DNA of 64,000 bases, taken from assembly GCF_900094545.1 (NCBI RefSeq), contig NZ_FMAH01000037.1:1-64000 (forward strand), written 5' to 3'. Of the stretch, positions 1 through 7,950 are shown one piece after another. The position numbers were made by a program, and so were the translations under genes. Source of the DNA: Martinezella miluonensis. GTDB lineage: Bacteria; Pseudomonadota; Alphaproteobacteria; Rhizobiales; Rhizobiaceae. The notes beneath the pieces were generated by a model. The model had not been told where the DNA came from and ran no database searches. It saw only the letters and a list, made by a program, of their open reading frames with translations. How positions within the stretch are numbered: the stretch's first letter is position 1; each line of letters opens with the position of its first letter.

Positions 1-23
1 GTAACCGCCCGATTGCTACCGCC
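1..23 (+). repeat. IS66 left terminal inverted repeat
   Basis: The first 22 bases match the reverse complement of the right end at 20 of 22 positions. Both start with GTAAC, the usual IS66 tip. Confidence 0.92.
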
Positions 24-44
24 TGCCAGCCATCGTCGTGATGG

Positions 45-88
45 CCTAAGACACGTGTTTAACGACGTCGTTAGCGACGTGTCTTAGG
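45..88. promoter_or_regulatory. Nested palindrome upstream of tnpA
   Basis: Twelve-base perfect arms (45-56 and 77-88, CCTAAGACACGT and its complement) enclose a second perfect 14-base palindrome (60-73, TAACGACGTCGTTA), with three unpaired bases on each side. The structure ends just before the tnpA ribosome binding site. It could form a long hairpin that limits read-in transcription or translation, or be a protein-binding site. The structure is seen directly; the role is inferred. Confidence 0.6.
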
Positions 89-99
89 TGGAGATTGCG

Positions 100-468
100 A
101 TGCGCGTTGAGATTCTTGGGCAGGAACGGCGGCGTCGATGGCGCGATGATGAGAAGCTCGCGATTGTGATGTCGGTTGAGGTTGCCGGAACCACCATCAC
201 CGAAGTTGCTCATCAGCACGATATTACGCGACAGCAGATTTACGCTTGGCGTAGCGAGTTGAAAAAGAAGGGGCTGCTCTCGACGTCTGCGAATGCATTG
301 TTCGTTCCCGTCGACATGAATGCCGTGCAGGCCGATGTCCCCGAAGACAAGAAGAACTGCTGCGGGACGATCGAACTGCGATTGAGCTGCGGCCGCACCC
401 TTCGCTTTGGGAGCGCGGTGGACACTGGCGCCCTGACGAAGCTTATCCGGGCGGTGGAAGCAGCATGA
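100..468 (+). CDS. tnpA: IS66 transposition protein TnpA
   Basis: This is the 122-residue first protein of the IS66 three-gene set. It has the helix-turn-helix layout of the family: an Arg-rich start, then DDEKLAIVMS, and a recognition-helix segment around HDITRQQIYAWRSELKKKG, followed by an acidic linker. The ATG at 100 is preferred over the in-frame GTG at 88 because GGTGGAG lies at a normal distance before it and because 88 falls inside the palindrome. Its stop overlaps the tnpB start by four bases (ATGA), so the two are probably translationally coupled. TnpA is needed for transposition, presumably through DNA binding, but is not the catalytic subunit. Confidence 0.88.
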   Translation: MRVEILGQERRRRWRDDEKLAIVMSVEVAGTTITEVAHQHDITRQQIYAWRSELKKKGLLSTSANALFVPVDMNAVQADVPEDKKNCCGTIELRLSCGRTLRFGSAVDTGALTKLIRAVEAA

Positions 469-812
469 TCGGGCCTGGGACCGGCGTTCGGGTCTATCTT
501 GCGTGCGGGATCACGGACATGCGCAAAGGAATAGAAGGCCTGGCTGCGCTTGCGCAGGATATCCTGCGCCAGAAGCCGACGAGCGGTGCGGTCTTTGCCT
601 TTCGCGGCAAACGTGGCGATCGTTTGAAGCTGCTGTATTTTGATGGCCAGGGCTTCTGCCTGTATTACAAGATCTTGCAGAAAGGGCGGTTCCCATGGCC
701 TTCTGCGGCCGACGGGGCAGCCCGGCTTACGTCTGCCCAACTGGCGATGTTGTGGGAAGGGATCGATTGGCGTCGTCCTGATTGGGGGGCACCACCGGCC
801 CGTGTCGGGTGA
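465..812 (+). CDS. tnpB: IS66 transposition protein TnpB
   Basis: The 115-residue product is a standard IS66 Orf2/TnpB. The family motifs are clear: VYLACGITDMRKGIEGLAAL near the start, FAFRGKRGDRLKLLYFDGQG in the middle, and a C-terminal segment with LTSAQLAMLWEGIDW. Length is normal for the family. It is co-translated with tnpA through an ATGA overlap. The function within the transposition complex is not well defined for any member, so only the family role can be stated. Confidence 0.93.
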   Translation: MIGPGTGVRVYLACGITDMRKGIEGLAALAQDILRQKPTSGAVFAFRGKRGDRLKLLYFDGQGFCLYYKILQKGRFPWPSAADGAARLTSAQLAMLWEGIDWRRPDWGAPPARVG

Positions 813-875
813 TTTTATCCCACTGAAACCACTGGTTTTTATGGCAATTTCTCCTAGCGTGTGGTAGTCAGGATC

Positions 876-2498
876 ATGTCTCGCGCGACGACAAATCTTC
901 CGGACGATCCAGCCTTTCTCAAGGCAATGATTGCCGCTTTGCTGGCGGAAAATGCGAAGATGTCGGCCACATTGCAAGCGCATGACCAGTTAATCCAAAC
1001 ACTGCGGCTGCGCATCGCCAAGCTGAAGAAACAGGTCTTCGGCAAGTCGTCTGAGAAGATTGAGCGTGAAATCGAGCAGTTGGAACTGGCGCTTGAGGAT
1101 CTGTTGATCGCCGCCGCTGAGGCCATTACTGCCCCAATCGATGAAGTTGATGAGGCGGCGTCGACAGTGCCCCTGGCGGATCCGTCCGAAAAGACCATGC
1201 GCCGACGCCCCCGCGTGTCGGACACGGCGGTCCGCGAGCGCCGAGAACTCGATCCCGGCTCCTGCTGCCCGGATTGCGGAGGAGAGTTGCGTCTTGTCGG
1301 CGAGGACACCAGCGAAATCCTCGATATGATCGCCGCGCAGATGAAAGTCATCGAGGTTGCTCGGTTGAAGAAGTCCTGCCGCTGCTGCGAGAAGATGGTG
1401 CAGGTGGCAGCACCCAGCCGTCCGATCCCGGGCAGCATGGCCGGCGCTAGGCTCTTGGCGTACATTCTGGTCTCGAAGTTCGACGACCATTTGCCGCTAT
1501 ACCGTCTGAACGAGATTTTTGCCCGCATGGGTGCCGACATTCCCGACAGCACGATGGTCGATTGGTGTGGTCGTGCGATGCAGGTGCTTCAGCCTCTCAT
1601 CGAGCGGATCGAAACGGCGATCATGGCAAGTGATCTCCTTCATGCTGACGACACGCCAATCCGGGTGCTGGATCGCTCGCTGCGAGACAAGGGATTGGGC
1701 AAAGGCGTGAAGAAGGGCAGGCTCTGGACGTATGTTCGCGATCAACGTCCCTGGTCTGGCGCTTCCCCGCCCGGTGCAGTCTACTATTTTGCTCCTGACT
1801 GGAAAGAAGAGCACGTTCATCTTCACCTCAGGCAATCAAGCGGCATCCTTCAGGCTGACGGCTACAAAGGATACGGCAAGCTGTACTCACCTGGAGAGAA
1901 TGGAACGTCTCGCTTTAAAGAGGCGGCCTGCTGGGCCCATTGGCGACGAGACTTCCACGACATCTGGACATCAAACAAGTCAGAGATCGCACGGGAGGCT
2001 CTCGATCGTATTGGTGCTCTTTATGACATAGAGCGTGGCATCAACGGCCAGCCTCCTGATATCCGTCTTGCCGCGCGTCAGGTCCAGAGCAAGCCCAAGG
2101 TCGATGCATTCCGCCACTGGGCTGAAGCTCAACTAACCCGCATTCCAGGCAAAGGCGATCTGGCGACAGCTTTCCGATACGGTTTGAGCCGCTGGGCTTC
2201 GCTCTGCCTGTTCCTCGAAGACGGTCGCGTTGCGATCGACAACAATGCCGCTGAGCGGGCCCTGCGTCCGATAGGCGTTGGAAGACGCAACTGGCTCTTT
2301 GCGGGAGCCGACACGGGAGCGGAAACGTTGGCACGCGCCATGACGATCATCGAGACGGCCAAGATGAATGGTCTTGACCCGCAAGCCTATCTGGCTGACG
2401 TGCTCGATCGTATCCACGATCACAAGATCAATCGGTTAGACGAATTGCTTCCGTGGAACTGGTCGGAGATCACCACAATCGACGCAAAGGCAGCGTGA
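876..2498 (+). CDS. tnpC: IS66 transposase TnpC (DDE type)
   Basis: This 540-residue protein is the catalytic transposase. In order it shows an N-terminal coiled-coil/leucine-rich segment (AHDQLIQTLRLRIAKLKKQVFG), a Cys-rich zinc-binding region (CCPDCGGEL and CRCCEKM), and the DDE catalytic core. Core landmarks are HADDTPIRVLD, LQADGYKGYGKLY and DNNAAERALRPIGVGRRNWL. The C-terminal domain is also present. The ATG at 876 is chosen over the GTG at 861 because AGG precedes it at a normal spacing. The frame is intact, so the enzyme should be functional. Confidence 0.94.
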   Translation: MSRATTNLPDDPAFLKAMIAALLAENAKMSATLQAHDQLIQTLRLRIAKLKKQVFGKSSEKIEREIEQLELALEDLLIAAAEAITAPIDEVDEAASTVPLADPSEKTMRRRPRVSDTAVRERRELDPGSCCPDCGGELRLVGEDTSEILDMIAAQMKVIEVARLKKSCRCCEKMVQVAAPSRPIPGSMAGARLLAYILVSKFDDHLPLYRLNEIFARMGADIPDSTMVDWCGRAMQVLQPLIERIETAIMASDLLHADDTPIRVLDRSLRDKGLGKGVKKGRLWTYVRDQRPWSGASPPGAVYYFAPDWKEEHVHLHLRQSSGILQADGYKGYGKLYSPGENGTSRFKEAACWAHWRRDFHDIWTSNKSEIAREALDRIGALYDIERGINGQPPDIRLAARQVQSKPKVDAFRHWAEAQLTRIPGKGDLATAFRYGLSRWASLCLFLEDGRVAIDNNAAERALRPIGVGRRNWLFAGADTGAETLARAMTIIETAKMNGLDPQAYLADVLDRIHDHKINRLDELLPWNWSEITTIDAKAA

Positions 2499-2794
2499 TG
2501 GCGACAGTTACCCACGTCCGTACGATCAAATTTGTTGCCGAAATCCTCGAAGAGGACGTGGAGCTTCTTCAGGCCATCGTCTCCAACGATGATAATCTAA
2601 GCTACGGCAGCATCATCTCCGTCTACACCGGGGACGATGAATCCATGACCGCACTGACGGACGACGGTATGGAAGAGCTGGAGCAGATGCTCTCCCACGC
2701 TCGCCGCTCAACCGACGAGTGGAACGACTTCCTCGACAGCTTTGTCGACGACAAAGAACTCATCGCCCGCATCAAAGCGAAATCTCCGCGGTAA
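2498..2794 (+). CDS. IS66-borne accessory small protein
   Basis: A 98-residue acidic protein starts at an ATG that overlaps the tnpC stop (TGATG), implying translational coupling. It ends 15 bases before the right terminal repeat, so it lies wholly within the insertion sequence. The sequence is helical and rich in Asp/Glu (EILEEDVELLQAIVSND, DEWNDFLDSFVDDKELI) with no motif that I recognise. Small fourth genes of this kind accompany some rhizobial IS66 elements. A role in transposition control or as a passenger is possible but unproven. Confidence 0.75.
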   Translation: MATVTHVRTIKFVAEILEEDVELLQAIVSNDDNLSYGSIISVYTGDDESMTALTDDGMEELEQMLSHARRSTDEWNDFLDSFVDDKELIARIKAKSPR

Positions 2795-2809
2795 CAATCG
2801 GCCGGTTAC
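2787..2809 (-). repeat. IS66 right terminal inverted repeat
   Basis: Read on the minus strand this end starts GTAACCGGCCGATTG and pairs with the left end with two mismatches in 22 bases. It fixes the right boundary of the element. Confidence 0.92.
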
Positions 2810-3411
2810 GAGCCGCCGAAGGCCTCAGCAGCATAAGGCGCTAGGCCAAACGATGGATTTCCATCATTAACGCGACGATATCGGCCTGTTCTACGCCATA
2901 ATGGTCGGTTGGTGGACGGATGATCGGCATGTCATTGCCATATGCCACCGGAATGCTTGTCATCGCCGCGCATCTCGGCTGGCAAACCAGGCGCCTCGAT
3001 CTTAGCTCCGGCGCACCCTGCACTTGGTCTAAGATAACGGTATCTGACGAATGAAGCCGACTGGGTCCGCCTTCGCTGACGGTAAGGTCGTGTCGTCATC
3101 TAGGGTAAAATAGGGGCGATCTGCCTGAAGTAGGGTTCAAGCCAACGTCGTCTTGCCCCAGTGACGGGGCTGTTCACGAGTACGACTGGTGTATTGTCCA
3201 AGGCAACCCGAATTCGCTCGGCTACACCTCTTGGGTAAAGCAGGTCAAGAGGGACTTTCGGCTTTCAATCTTATTTTCCTACTGAGCGTTACGAAATTCC
3301 GATATCGCCGGTGCGCTCGACTCGGAATTTATGTGCGTCCAGTTCGGATTTCAATTTCGTCCGATTCGGAATTTATAGTCGTCTGTTTCAGAGTCTGGTC
3401 ACAGCCGGAGA
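2810..3411. other. Non-coding flank of the IS66 element
   Basis: About 600 bases to the right of the IS66 end contain no convincing gene on either strand. Short open frames here lack ribosome binding sites and recognisable content. The only structure seen is the set of three tandem 22-bp repeats at 3318-3384, described separately. Confidence 0.5.
3318..3384 (+). repeat. Three tandem imperfect 22-bp repeats
   Basis: Three copies start at 3318, 3340 and 3362, exactly 22 bases apart. The first and third share CGAYTCGGAATTTAT and the first two end in CGTCC; the middle copy is more diverged. Ends of IS21-family elements carry repeated transposase-binding sites of about this size, so this may be an orphan IS21-type end. 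No transposase fragment was seen beside it. Confidence 0.45.
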
Positions 3412-3501
3412 TCAGAACCAGTTCAACGAACGACAGATATCATAGGCAATCGCGAGCCACGCAACGATAATTGCCGCAAACATGATGAGCGCAACCCTCA
3501 T
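3412..3501 (-). CDS. Possible 29-residue membrane peptide
   Basis: A short frame beginning MRVALIMFAAIIVAW would make a single membrane span of about 18 residues followed by a short polar tail. A longer in-frame extension exists upstream but looks non-coding. The ribosome binding site (GGAA) is weak. I do not recognise a family. It could be a chance hydrophobic frame. Confidence 0.22.
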   Translation of the reverse strand: MRVALIMFAAIIVAWLAIAYDICRSLNWF

Positions 3502-3685
3502 ATTTCCATGAGGTTCTTTGAAATCCGCGACGATGCCTCTTGTATCGGTGGAGCTTACTTTTCTCGCGGGCCAGCCCACCCTGGTTAGCACTCTTCTAAG
3601 CAAGCTGGATCTCTTGACGTTTCTCTGTGTCAGCGCGGGATCAGGTAAATGTATCGATCGGTAGCATTGGAAGGACGAGAGCTTG

Positions 3686-4003
3686 CTAGCAGTGACCATG
3701 CGTGTCACTGACAAGCCCGTACAAATGCACTCTTGAAAGCATCGGGAACTCGGCCTCTAAAACCGAAAGAAGAGCAGCTTGCGCTGCCTTTATGAGAGAC
3801 GCCACCTGCGGTGTATCGAGCTCACTGGCGACACCATCCGCATACTGCATCATTCTGACAAGCGCCAAGATCTCGCCCTGACGTTCCTGTTCTTCAAAAT
3901 CGGTCACTCTTAGAAGCTCCACCAAATGATTTGATAAGGGGAGATTGGCACATTTCGACCGATGAGATGCGTTGCAAAAGCGTTGCACACGCAACACATG
4001 CAT
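3686..4003 (-). CDS. Hypothetical protein after tfuA
   Basis: The frame encodes up to 105 residues and starts ten bases after the tfuA stop. Its last 80 residues look like a real helical protein (LVELLRVTDFEEQERQGEILAL, then VASLIKAAQAALLSVLEAEF). The first 20 residues are less convincing, and no Shine-Dalgarno sequence precedes the ATG at 4003, so translation may begin further in at a GTG or TTG. A short hairpin (GTTGC-GTGT-GCAAC followed by GCTTTT) lies over the start region and could be a weak terminator of the operon before it. No function is recognised. Its position suggests a possible link to the YcaO-TfuA operon, but it may be independent. Confidence 0.4.
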   Translation of the reverse strand: MHVLRVQRFCNASHRSKCANLPLSNHLVELLRVTDFEEQERQGEILALVRMMQYADGVASELDTPQVASLIKAAQAALLSVLEAEFPMLSRVHLYGLVSDTHGHC

Positions 4004-4013
4004 TAAAGATCAA

Positions 4014-4718
4014 CTACATACGGTAAAATTGCGGGAAGAGCTTGCGCCACAGGGGCGTCGCATTGAAAGACCAGTCCACCGTGCGTGCCTGCGACGGCGC
4101 ATCGGCAATTGCGCGCATAAGCTCGATTGCATCCTGACGCTTCTGGTCAGTCCACGCTTTTGCCACGAGTGCCCTCACCCGTCCTGTGTCCATATCGGCG
4201 GCTTCGGCAACACGCCTCCACGTCCGATCTTTGAAAAACACACGCCGGGCTGCCCGGGAGAGCCGCAAGGCCTCTCCCTTGTCGATAATAGCTTGGCCAA
4301 TCGCAGCCTCGATTGTCGCATCGGCATTGACCAACGGCACCGACAAGGCAGGATAGCCGAGTTCCGCCGGGCCATGGAGGAGAGCGACGTCGGCATCCTC
4401 CTCACGGCGCCCGGACGCATAGTCTTCGAAGATCCGGCCGACGCCGACCATGCCGTAAACCTGGCACTCTACGGCGCGGAGCGCTCCCATACTGGCTGCA
4501 CCAAACACGGGAACACCTCGGGATAAGGCAAAGAGCAGCTCCTTATGCCAGACCGGCGCGACGAACTCGAACTGACCGTCGACAAGGCCGATGGCGGTCG
4601 CACCATCCTCGAGGGCTCTCACAACGTCGCCCTGGCATGCCGGCGGTCGTATGACCATCGTGCTGTCTGCGAACGCTTTGGCATCGGGCAGGCTTGGTCC
4701 CACGAAGATCACTTTCAT
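4014..4718 (-). CDS. tfuA: TfuA-like protein (YcaO partner)
   Basis: The 234-residue product is a TfuA-domain protein, named after the Rhizobium trifolitoxin locus. The family landmarks are GAASMGALRA at residues 73-82 and HGPAELGY at 115-122. TfuA proteins work with YcaO enzymes to convert a peptide-bond oxygen to sulfur (backbone thioamide), probably by helping deliver sulfide. The ATG at 4718 overlaps the ycaO stop by four bases (ATGA) and has AAAGGG upstream; a longer upstream reading in this frame is only the shadow of ycaO. It is the last clear gene of a five-gene operon. The family assignment is firm; the substrate is unknown. Confidence 0.9.
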   Translation of the reverse strand: MKVIFVGPSLPDAKAFADSTMVIRPPACQGDVVRALEDGATAIGLVDGQFEFVAPVWHKELLFALSRGVPVFGAASMGALRAVECQVYGMVGVGRIFEDYASGRREEDADVALLHGPAELGYPALSVPLVNADATIEAAIGQAIIDKGEALRLSRAARRVFFKDRTWRRVAEAADMDTGRVRALVAKAWTDQKRQDAIELMRAIADAPSQARTVDWSFNATPLWRKLFPQFYRM

Positions 4719-5887
4719 AGGAAACCCTTTGACAGTGCGCGGCTGCCGAACCGAATTCGGCGTCCCCCCTCCGGATGTTCGAGCTGTGGCGCGAAGACTT
4801 TTGCAACCGATGCCGGCAACCATTCGGGTGCGAGCTCGATTGCATAAAGCCGGTCGATACCGTGCCTCAACAGGGCCTCGACAACCTGGTCGAGCGCATC
4901 TTGCGTGGATTTGGCCGCCATCGTCGGCAGTTCGCTCAGGTTCGTAGCGCATCGAACCCGGAACGACTGCAAGTGGGCGGGGTCGGCGCGGCGTGAAAAC
5001 AGCTCCGGCACAAGATCATCCCTGGCCCCGGCTATGAAGGTCATCCGGGACTGCACGGCCTCGGAAATTGCTCGGGCCGCGGCCACATTGGGGGACAAGG
5101 AGGCTCCTGCTCCCATGGTCAGGTCGACATACCTTAGCGAGCCGCCATCGCCTTTCGGCCGCAGTAATGCAACGACGGAGGCGATGGATAGATCACTCGT
5201 GACATCGAAAAGCGCGAGATCGAAGTCGGCTGCGAAAATCTTCTCCAGCATCTCGCGAATATCGTCGTCTTCGATGCTGTGCGGGTCTATCCGGCGTGCA
5301 TAACGACGCACCGGGCCGCCAACATCCCAAAGGACGCAAGCATCCCGCTCTATCCGCTCCAGCAACCCATGCAGGACTGCCTCGTGCCAAGTGTTCCCTG
5401 ACGCCAATCCGTCCGATGATACCCAAAAGCGAGGACTGACATTCGTTCGGTCAAGATGAACGGTGTCGAAAGGTATGAACGTAACGGCGTTGCTGGCCAG
5501 ATCCTGAGCCTGAGCCCATCTGATCTGTTCACTGGCCTCTACCGGCTGCGCCCCGGTTGCCAGCAGCACATCCAAACAATCCATCGCATGACCGCTTGCG
5601 GCAAGATCATCTCGACTTGCCACAAGCGCTGAACAAGATGGTTGGGTCGCGACCGATCGCTCAATCGCTTCCATCACCGCCGATGTCTTTGCCGAGACAT
5701 CGTCCAGACCTTTGCCCTGAGCGATAACGATCGCCTTGGAATTCGGAGCGTAGGCACACCAAACGGGAATGCCTATTCGATCGAGCTCGGTCTGGCGGCC
5801 AACGCGTGTTATACCAAGCCGCGCCAAATGGGGCGAAACCCTCGAAAAGGTTTCGCCAGGAGGGCACGCTCTAAAATTGTCTGACAC
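4715..5887 (-). CDS. YcaO-domain ATP-dependent peptide-modifying enzyme
   Basis: This 390-residue protein has the ATP-binding signatures of YcaO enzymes: SAKTSAVMEAIER at residues 65-77, ASGNT at 162-166 followed by the ERIER block to 181, and ARAISEAVQSR at 271-281. YcaO enzymes activate a backbone amide oxygen with ATP to make azolines, thioamides or amidines. With an adjacent TfuA, thioamidation is the most likely reaction. The C-terminus lacks the Pro-rich tail seen in some azoline-forming members, and no E1-like or RRE protein is encoded nearby. The start is GTG at 5887, 14 bases after the upstream small gene, with no strong ribosome binding site, so coupling to that gene is likely. Confidence 0.92.
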   Translation of the reverse strand: MSDNFRACPPGETFSRVSPHLARLGITRVGRQTELDRIGIPVWCAYAPNSKAIVIAQGKGLDDVSAKTSAVMEAIERSVATQPSCSALVASRDDLAASGHAMDCLDVLLATGAQPVEASEQIRWAQAQDLASNAVTFIPFDTVHLDRTNVSPRFWVSSDGLASGNTWHEAVLHGLLERIERDACVLWDVGGPVRRYARRIDPHSIEDDDIREMLEKIFAADFDLALFDVTSDLSIASVVALLRPKGDGGSLRYVDLTMGAGASLSPNVAAARAISEAVQSRMTFIAGARDDLVPELFSRRADPAHLQSFRVRCATNLSELPTMAAKSTQDALDQVVEALLRHGIDRLYAIELAPEWLPASVAKVFAPQLEHPEGGRRIRFGSRALSKGFL

Positions 5888-5901
5888 CGGTCAACGAACG
5901 C

Positions 5902-6120
5902 CTAGCCCTCGTAGAGGCCTGACGCCGCAGAACCTGCTGAACTCAGCGCCACAGCGAAATCGACATCTTTCGCGACTTTGACCCCTTTCGCCCGCCAGGA
6001 TTCCGCCGTCGCCAGCTCGCCCGACAGCGGCTGCGTGTATCGAACAACAGTCCCCTGCTCAAGGTCAGCCAACCAAAGACCCTCTTCACCATCAATCCCA
6101 ATCAGCACCGCACCTGCCAC
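5902..6120 (-). CDS. 72-residue candidate precursor peptide for YcaO-TfuA
   Basis: A small gene sits between the SARP regulator (12 bases upstream) and ycaO (14 bases downstream) in the same operon. It starts with GTG after a good AGGAAG site that overlaps the end of the regulator gene. The N-terminal half looks folded (VLIGIDGEEGLWLADLEQG, likely a beta-hairpin). The C-terminal tail is rich in Ser, Ala and Gly (ALSSAGSAASGLYEG), as in many leader-core precursors. There is no Cys. Size, position and tail make it the best candidate substrate of YcaO-TfuA, but I know no characterised relative. It could instead be a small binding partner or immunity protein. Confidence 0.72.
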   Translation of the reverse strand: MAGAVLIGIDGEEGLWLADLEQGTVVRYTQPLSGELATAESWRAKGVKVAKDVDFAVALSSAGSAASGLYEG

Positions 6121-6132
6121 AATCTCTTCCTT

Positions 6133-7941
6133 TCAAAAACCGGCCTTCAGCAGACCTTCCCTATAATGCTCTGTCTGCCACTTTTCCTTGTTTGGAATCA
6201 TCGACAGCCATGCATCAAGATCGAAATTCGGGTTGTCGCGCAAGGCGCGCAGCCGATGTGTCTTCGCCTTGGCAAGATTCCCCAGCATCGCCCAACTTGC
6301 CGCCGCAAGCCTGCTTGCTGGTCCCGGGTCTCTCATCTTGTCCAGATACGCCAATGCTTCGGTATACTCACCAAGGAAATAGCTGGCTCCTGCCGCAGTC
6401 CAATAATAGTAGTCTGGGGCGAGCGGATTGAGATCAAGAGCGGTTGAAACCTTCACCAATGCCGCTTTCGGATTGGCGCCATGGGTGAGACAGTCGGCGT
6501 GGCTACAGATCACATCCGCATAGTGCGGGCTAAGCGCCTCAGCATTCGACAAGGCCTCGAGGCTGCCGTCGATATTTCCGCGGTAGAGCCGGGCGACGCC
6601 AATTTCCTTGAAGCCTCCGGCGAACTGATTGTCATCGCGGATTGCATCCCCAGCCATTTTTTCCGCTTGATGCAACAGATCGCCATCGCCGCGGGCCGTC
6701 AGAACCCATTCCATCGTCAGCGTTCTCGCGATGCCCGCAAGTGCCGCCGCGAAACCCCGCTCGTGATCGAGAGCCTCCTTGAAATGCTTGCGCGCGCGGC
6801 GGACATTCTGAAGGCTCAACCGGGACAGGCATTGTACGCCCTCAAGATAGGCAAAATAGGCCTGAGGCTTGCAGCTAAAATCGGAAACTATGTGATGGAA
6901 GGCGCCAACACGCTCGATGATGGAGCTCTGGATCGCCGTGGCGATCGCGTTGCGATGCTCCGTTATGGCCGCGTTATCCAGCTGGACGCGCGTTGCCCAG
7001 ACAATTTCGTCCCGCGGCATGAAAATCAGCTGCGCGAAAAGGCTGTCGCCCGTCCTCTTCGTATCGAGCGCGTAGACGACATTATGTTGCCTGAGAAGCC
7101 CGGCCTTGTCGTTTGAGGAGCGGATCTGCTCGGCGGTATAGGGAGCGACTACGGATACGCTTCGATCGACGCAAAGGCTGATCGTCAGGTCTTCGATGAC
7201 CGCGTTTGCGACCGATCCGGCTCGCTCTGAATCCTCCAGCGTCTCAGGAGGAAGCAGGGCGATACGCGGCATCCGGTTGTCGGCGGCGATTGGAATCGTA
7301 TCTTGAGCCGGATGGCTCGAATTCGGATCTTTCGTTTCGCCAATCAACTGGATGTAAGAGGTGATTTTCTCGCCAAGCGCTACCCTAACCTCATCATCGG
7401 TCTGGTCTCGGTCCAGCAGAAGTATCGCCGCTCGCTTCAATTCACCGCGATGTTGGGGCGAAGAGGGGTGGTTCAGTGTCTTGAAGAATTCGGCTCGCAG
7501 CTCCCCTGCGAACCTTGCCCGAACGTCGCGTACCCAGACAGCCACAGCTGCGGAGCCGCTGCCGTCCGCGGGTAGAAAATTCTTGGCGACGGCATCCGTG
7601 AGCGCGCTAAGCCTGGCAACGCCGGAGGTACTTTCGATAGTATCCAGGTCGCACCGTAATGCGTCGAAGTTCAAAGTGATGTTCGTCGCAACGCCGCCGA
7701 TCAACGGCTTGGGAGATTTGGAGGTCGCGGTCGCCAACCGCAGCAGGGTCGACCTCAAATTGGCGCCAGCGGCCTGAAGATTACTGGACCAGAGAAAAGC
7801 CGCCAACTCCTTCCGCGGCATCGATCGTCGGCCATCGTAGAGATAGGCAAGCATGAGCAGCGCCTGTCTCGGCACGTTTACACGATCGCCCTTCTCATCA
7901 TAAAGGGCGCAGCTGCCAAGTGTCGTTAAATGAAATGTCAT
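6133..7941 (-). CDS. SARP-like transcriptional regulator with TolB-like and TPR domains
   Basis: The 602-residue protein starts with an OmpR-type winged helix (residues about 1-95, with VPRQALLMLAYLYDG and RKELAAFLW) and a BTAD-like helical region to about 210. A TolB/FlgO-like domain follows (about 225-330, RIALLPPETLEDSERAGSVA), then TPR repeats (about 365-570). This layout is common in alphaproteobacterial pathway activators where the TPR part senses a ligand or partner. It begins nine bases after the XRE gene and is followed 12 bases later by the small candidate precursor gene. It probably activates the operon it belongs to; that is inferred from position only. Confidence 0.85.
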   Translation of the reverse strand: MTFHLTTLGSCALYDEKGDRVNVPRQALLMLAYLYDGRRSMPRKELAAFLWSSNLQAAGANLRSTLLRLATATSKSPKPLIGGVATNITLNFDALRCDLDTIESTSGVARLSALTDAVAKNFLPADGSGSAAVAVWVRDVRARFAGELRAEFFKTLNHPSSPQHRGELKRAAILLLDRDQTDDEVRVALGEKITSYIQLIGETKDPNSSHPAQDTIPIAADNRMPRIALLPPETLEDSERAGSVANAVIEDLTISLCVDRSVSVVAPYTAEQIRSSNDKAGLLRQHNVVYALDTKRTGDSLFAQLIFMPRDEIVWATRVQLDNAAITEHRNAIATAIQSSIIERVGAFHHIVSDFSCKPQAYFAYLEGVQCLSRLSLQNVRRARKHFKEALDHERGFAAALAGIARTLTMEWVLTARGDGDLLHQAEKMAGDAIRDDNQFAGGFKEIGVARLYRGNIDGSLEALSNAEALSPHYADVICSHADCLTHGANPKAALVKVSTALDLNPLAPDYYYWTAAGASYFLGEYTEALAYLDKMRDPGPASRLAAASWAMLGNLAKAKTHRLRALRDNPNFDLDAWLSMIPNKEKWQTEHYREGLLKAGF

Positions 7942-7950
7942 CTTGCTAGG

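Larger units (their letters stand above)
1..2809 (+). mobile_element. Complete IS66-family insertion sequence
   Basis: The element begins at the first base of the window and ends at 2809. It carries matching terminal inverted repeats, the overlapping tnpA-tnpB pair, tnpC, and a fourth small gene that ends 15 bases before the right end. About 2.8 kb is normal for the family. All three transposition genes are open, so the copy may be active. The left flank lies outside the window, so the 8-bp target duplication typical of IS66 elements cannot be checked. Confidence 0.93.

Noticed and set aside
240..983. Long minus-strand open frame across tnpA, tnpB and the start of tnpC
   Set aside because: It mirrors the IS66 genes, lacks a ribosome site and has no familiar protein sequence.
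2841..3023. Possible 60-residue minus-strand protein next to the IS66 end
   Set aside because: No ribosome binding site, no recognisable composition, and lies in a stretch that looks non-coding in all frames.
3318..3384. Short CRISPR array
   Set aside because: The 22-bp units are directly adjacent without spacers and are imperfect; no cas genes are present.
4719..4952. Longer N-terminal extension of TfuA
   Set aside because: The extra residues lie within ycaO in another frame; the ATG at 4718 has a ribosome site and begins exactly where TfuA sequence begins.
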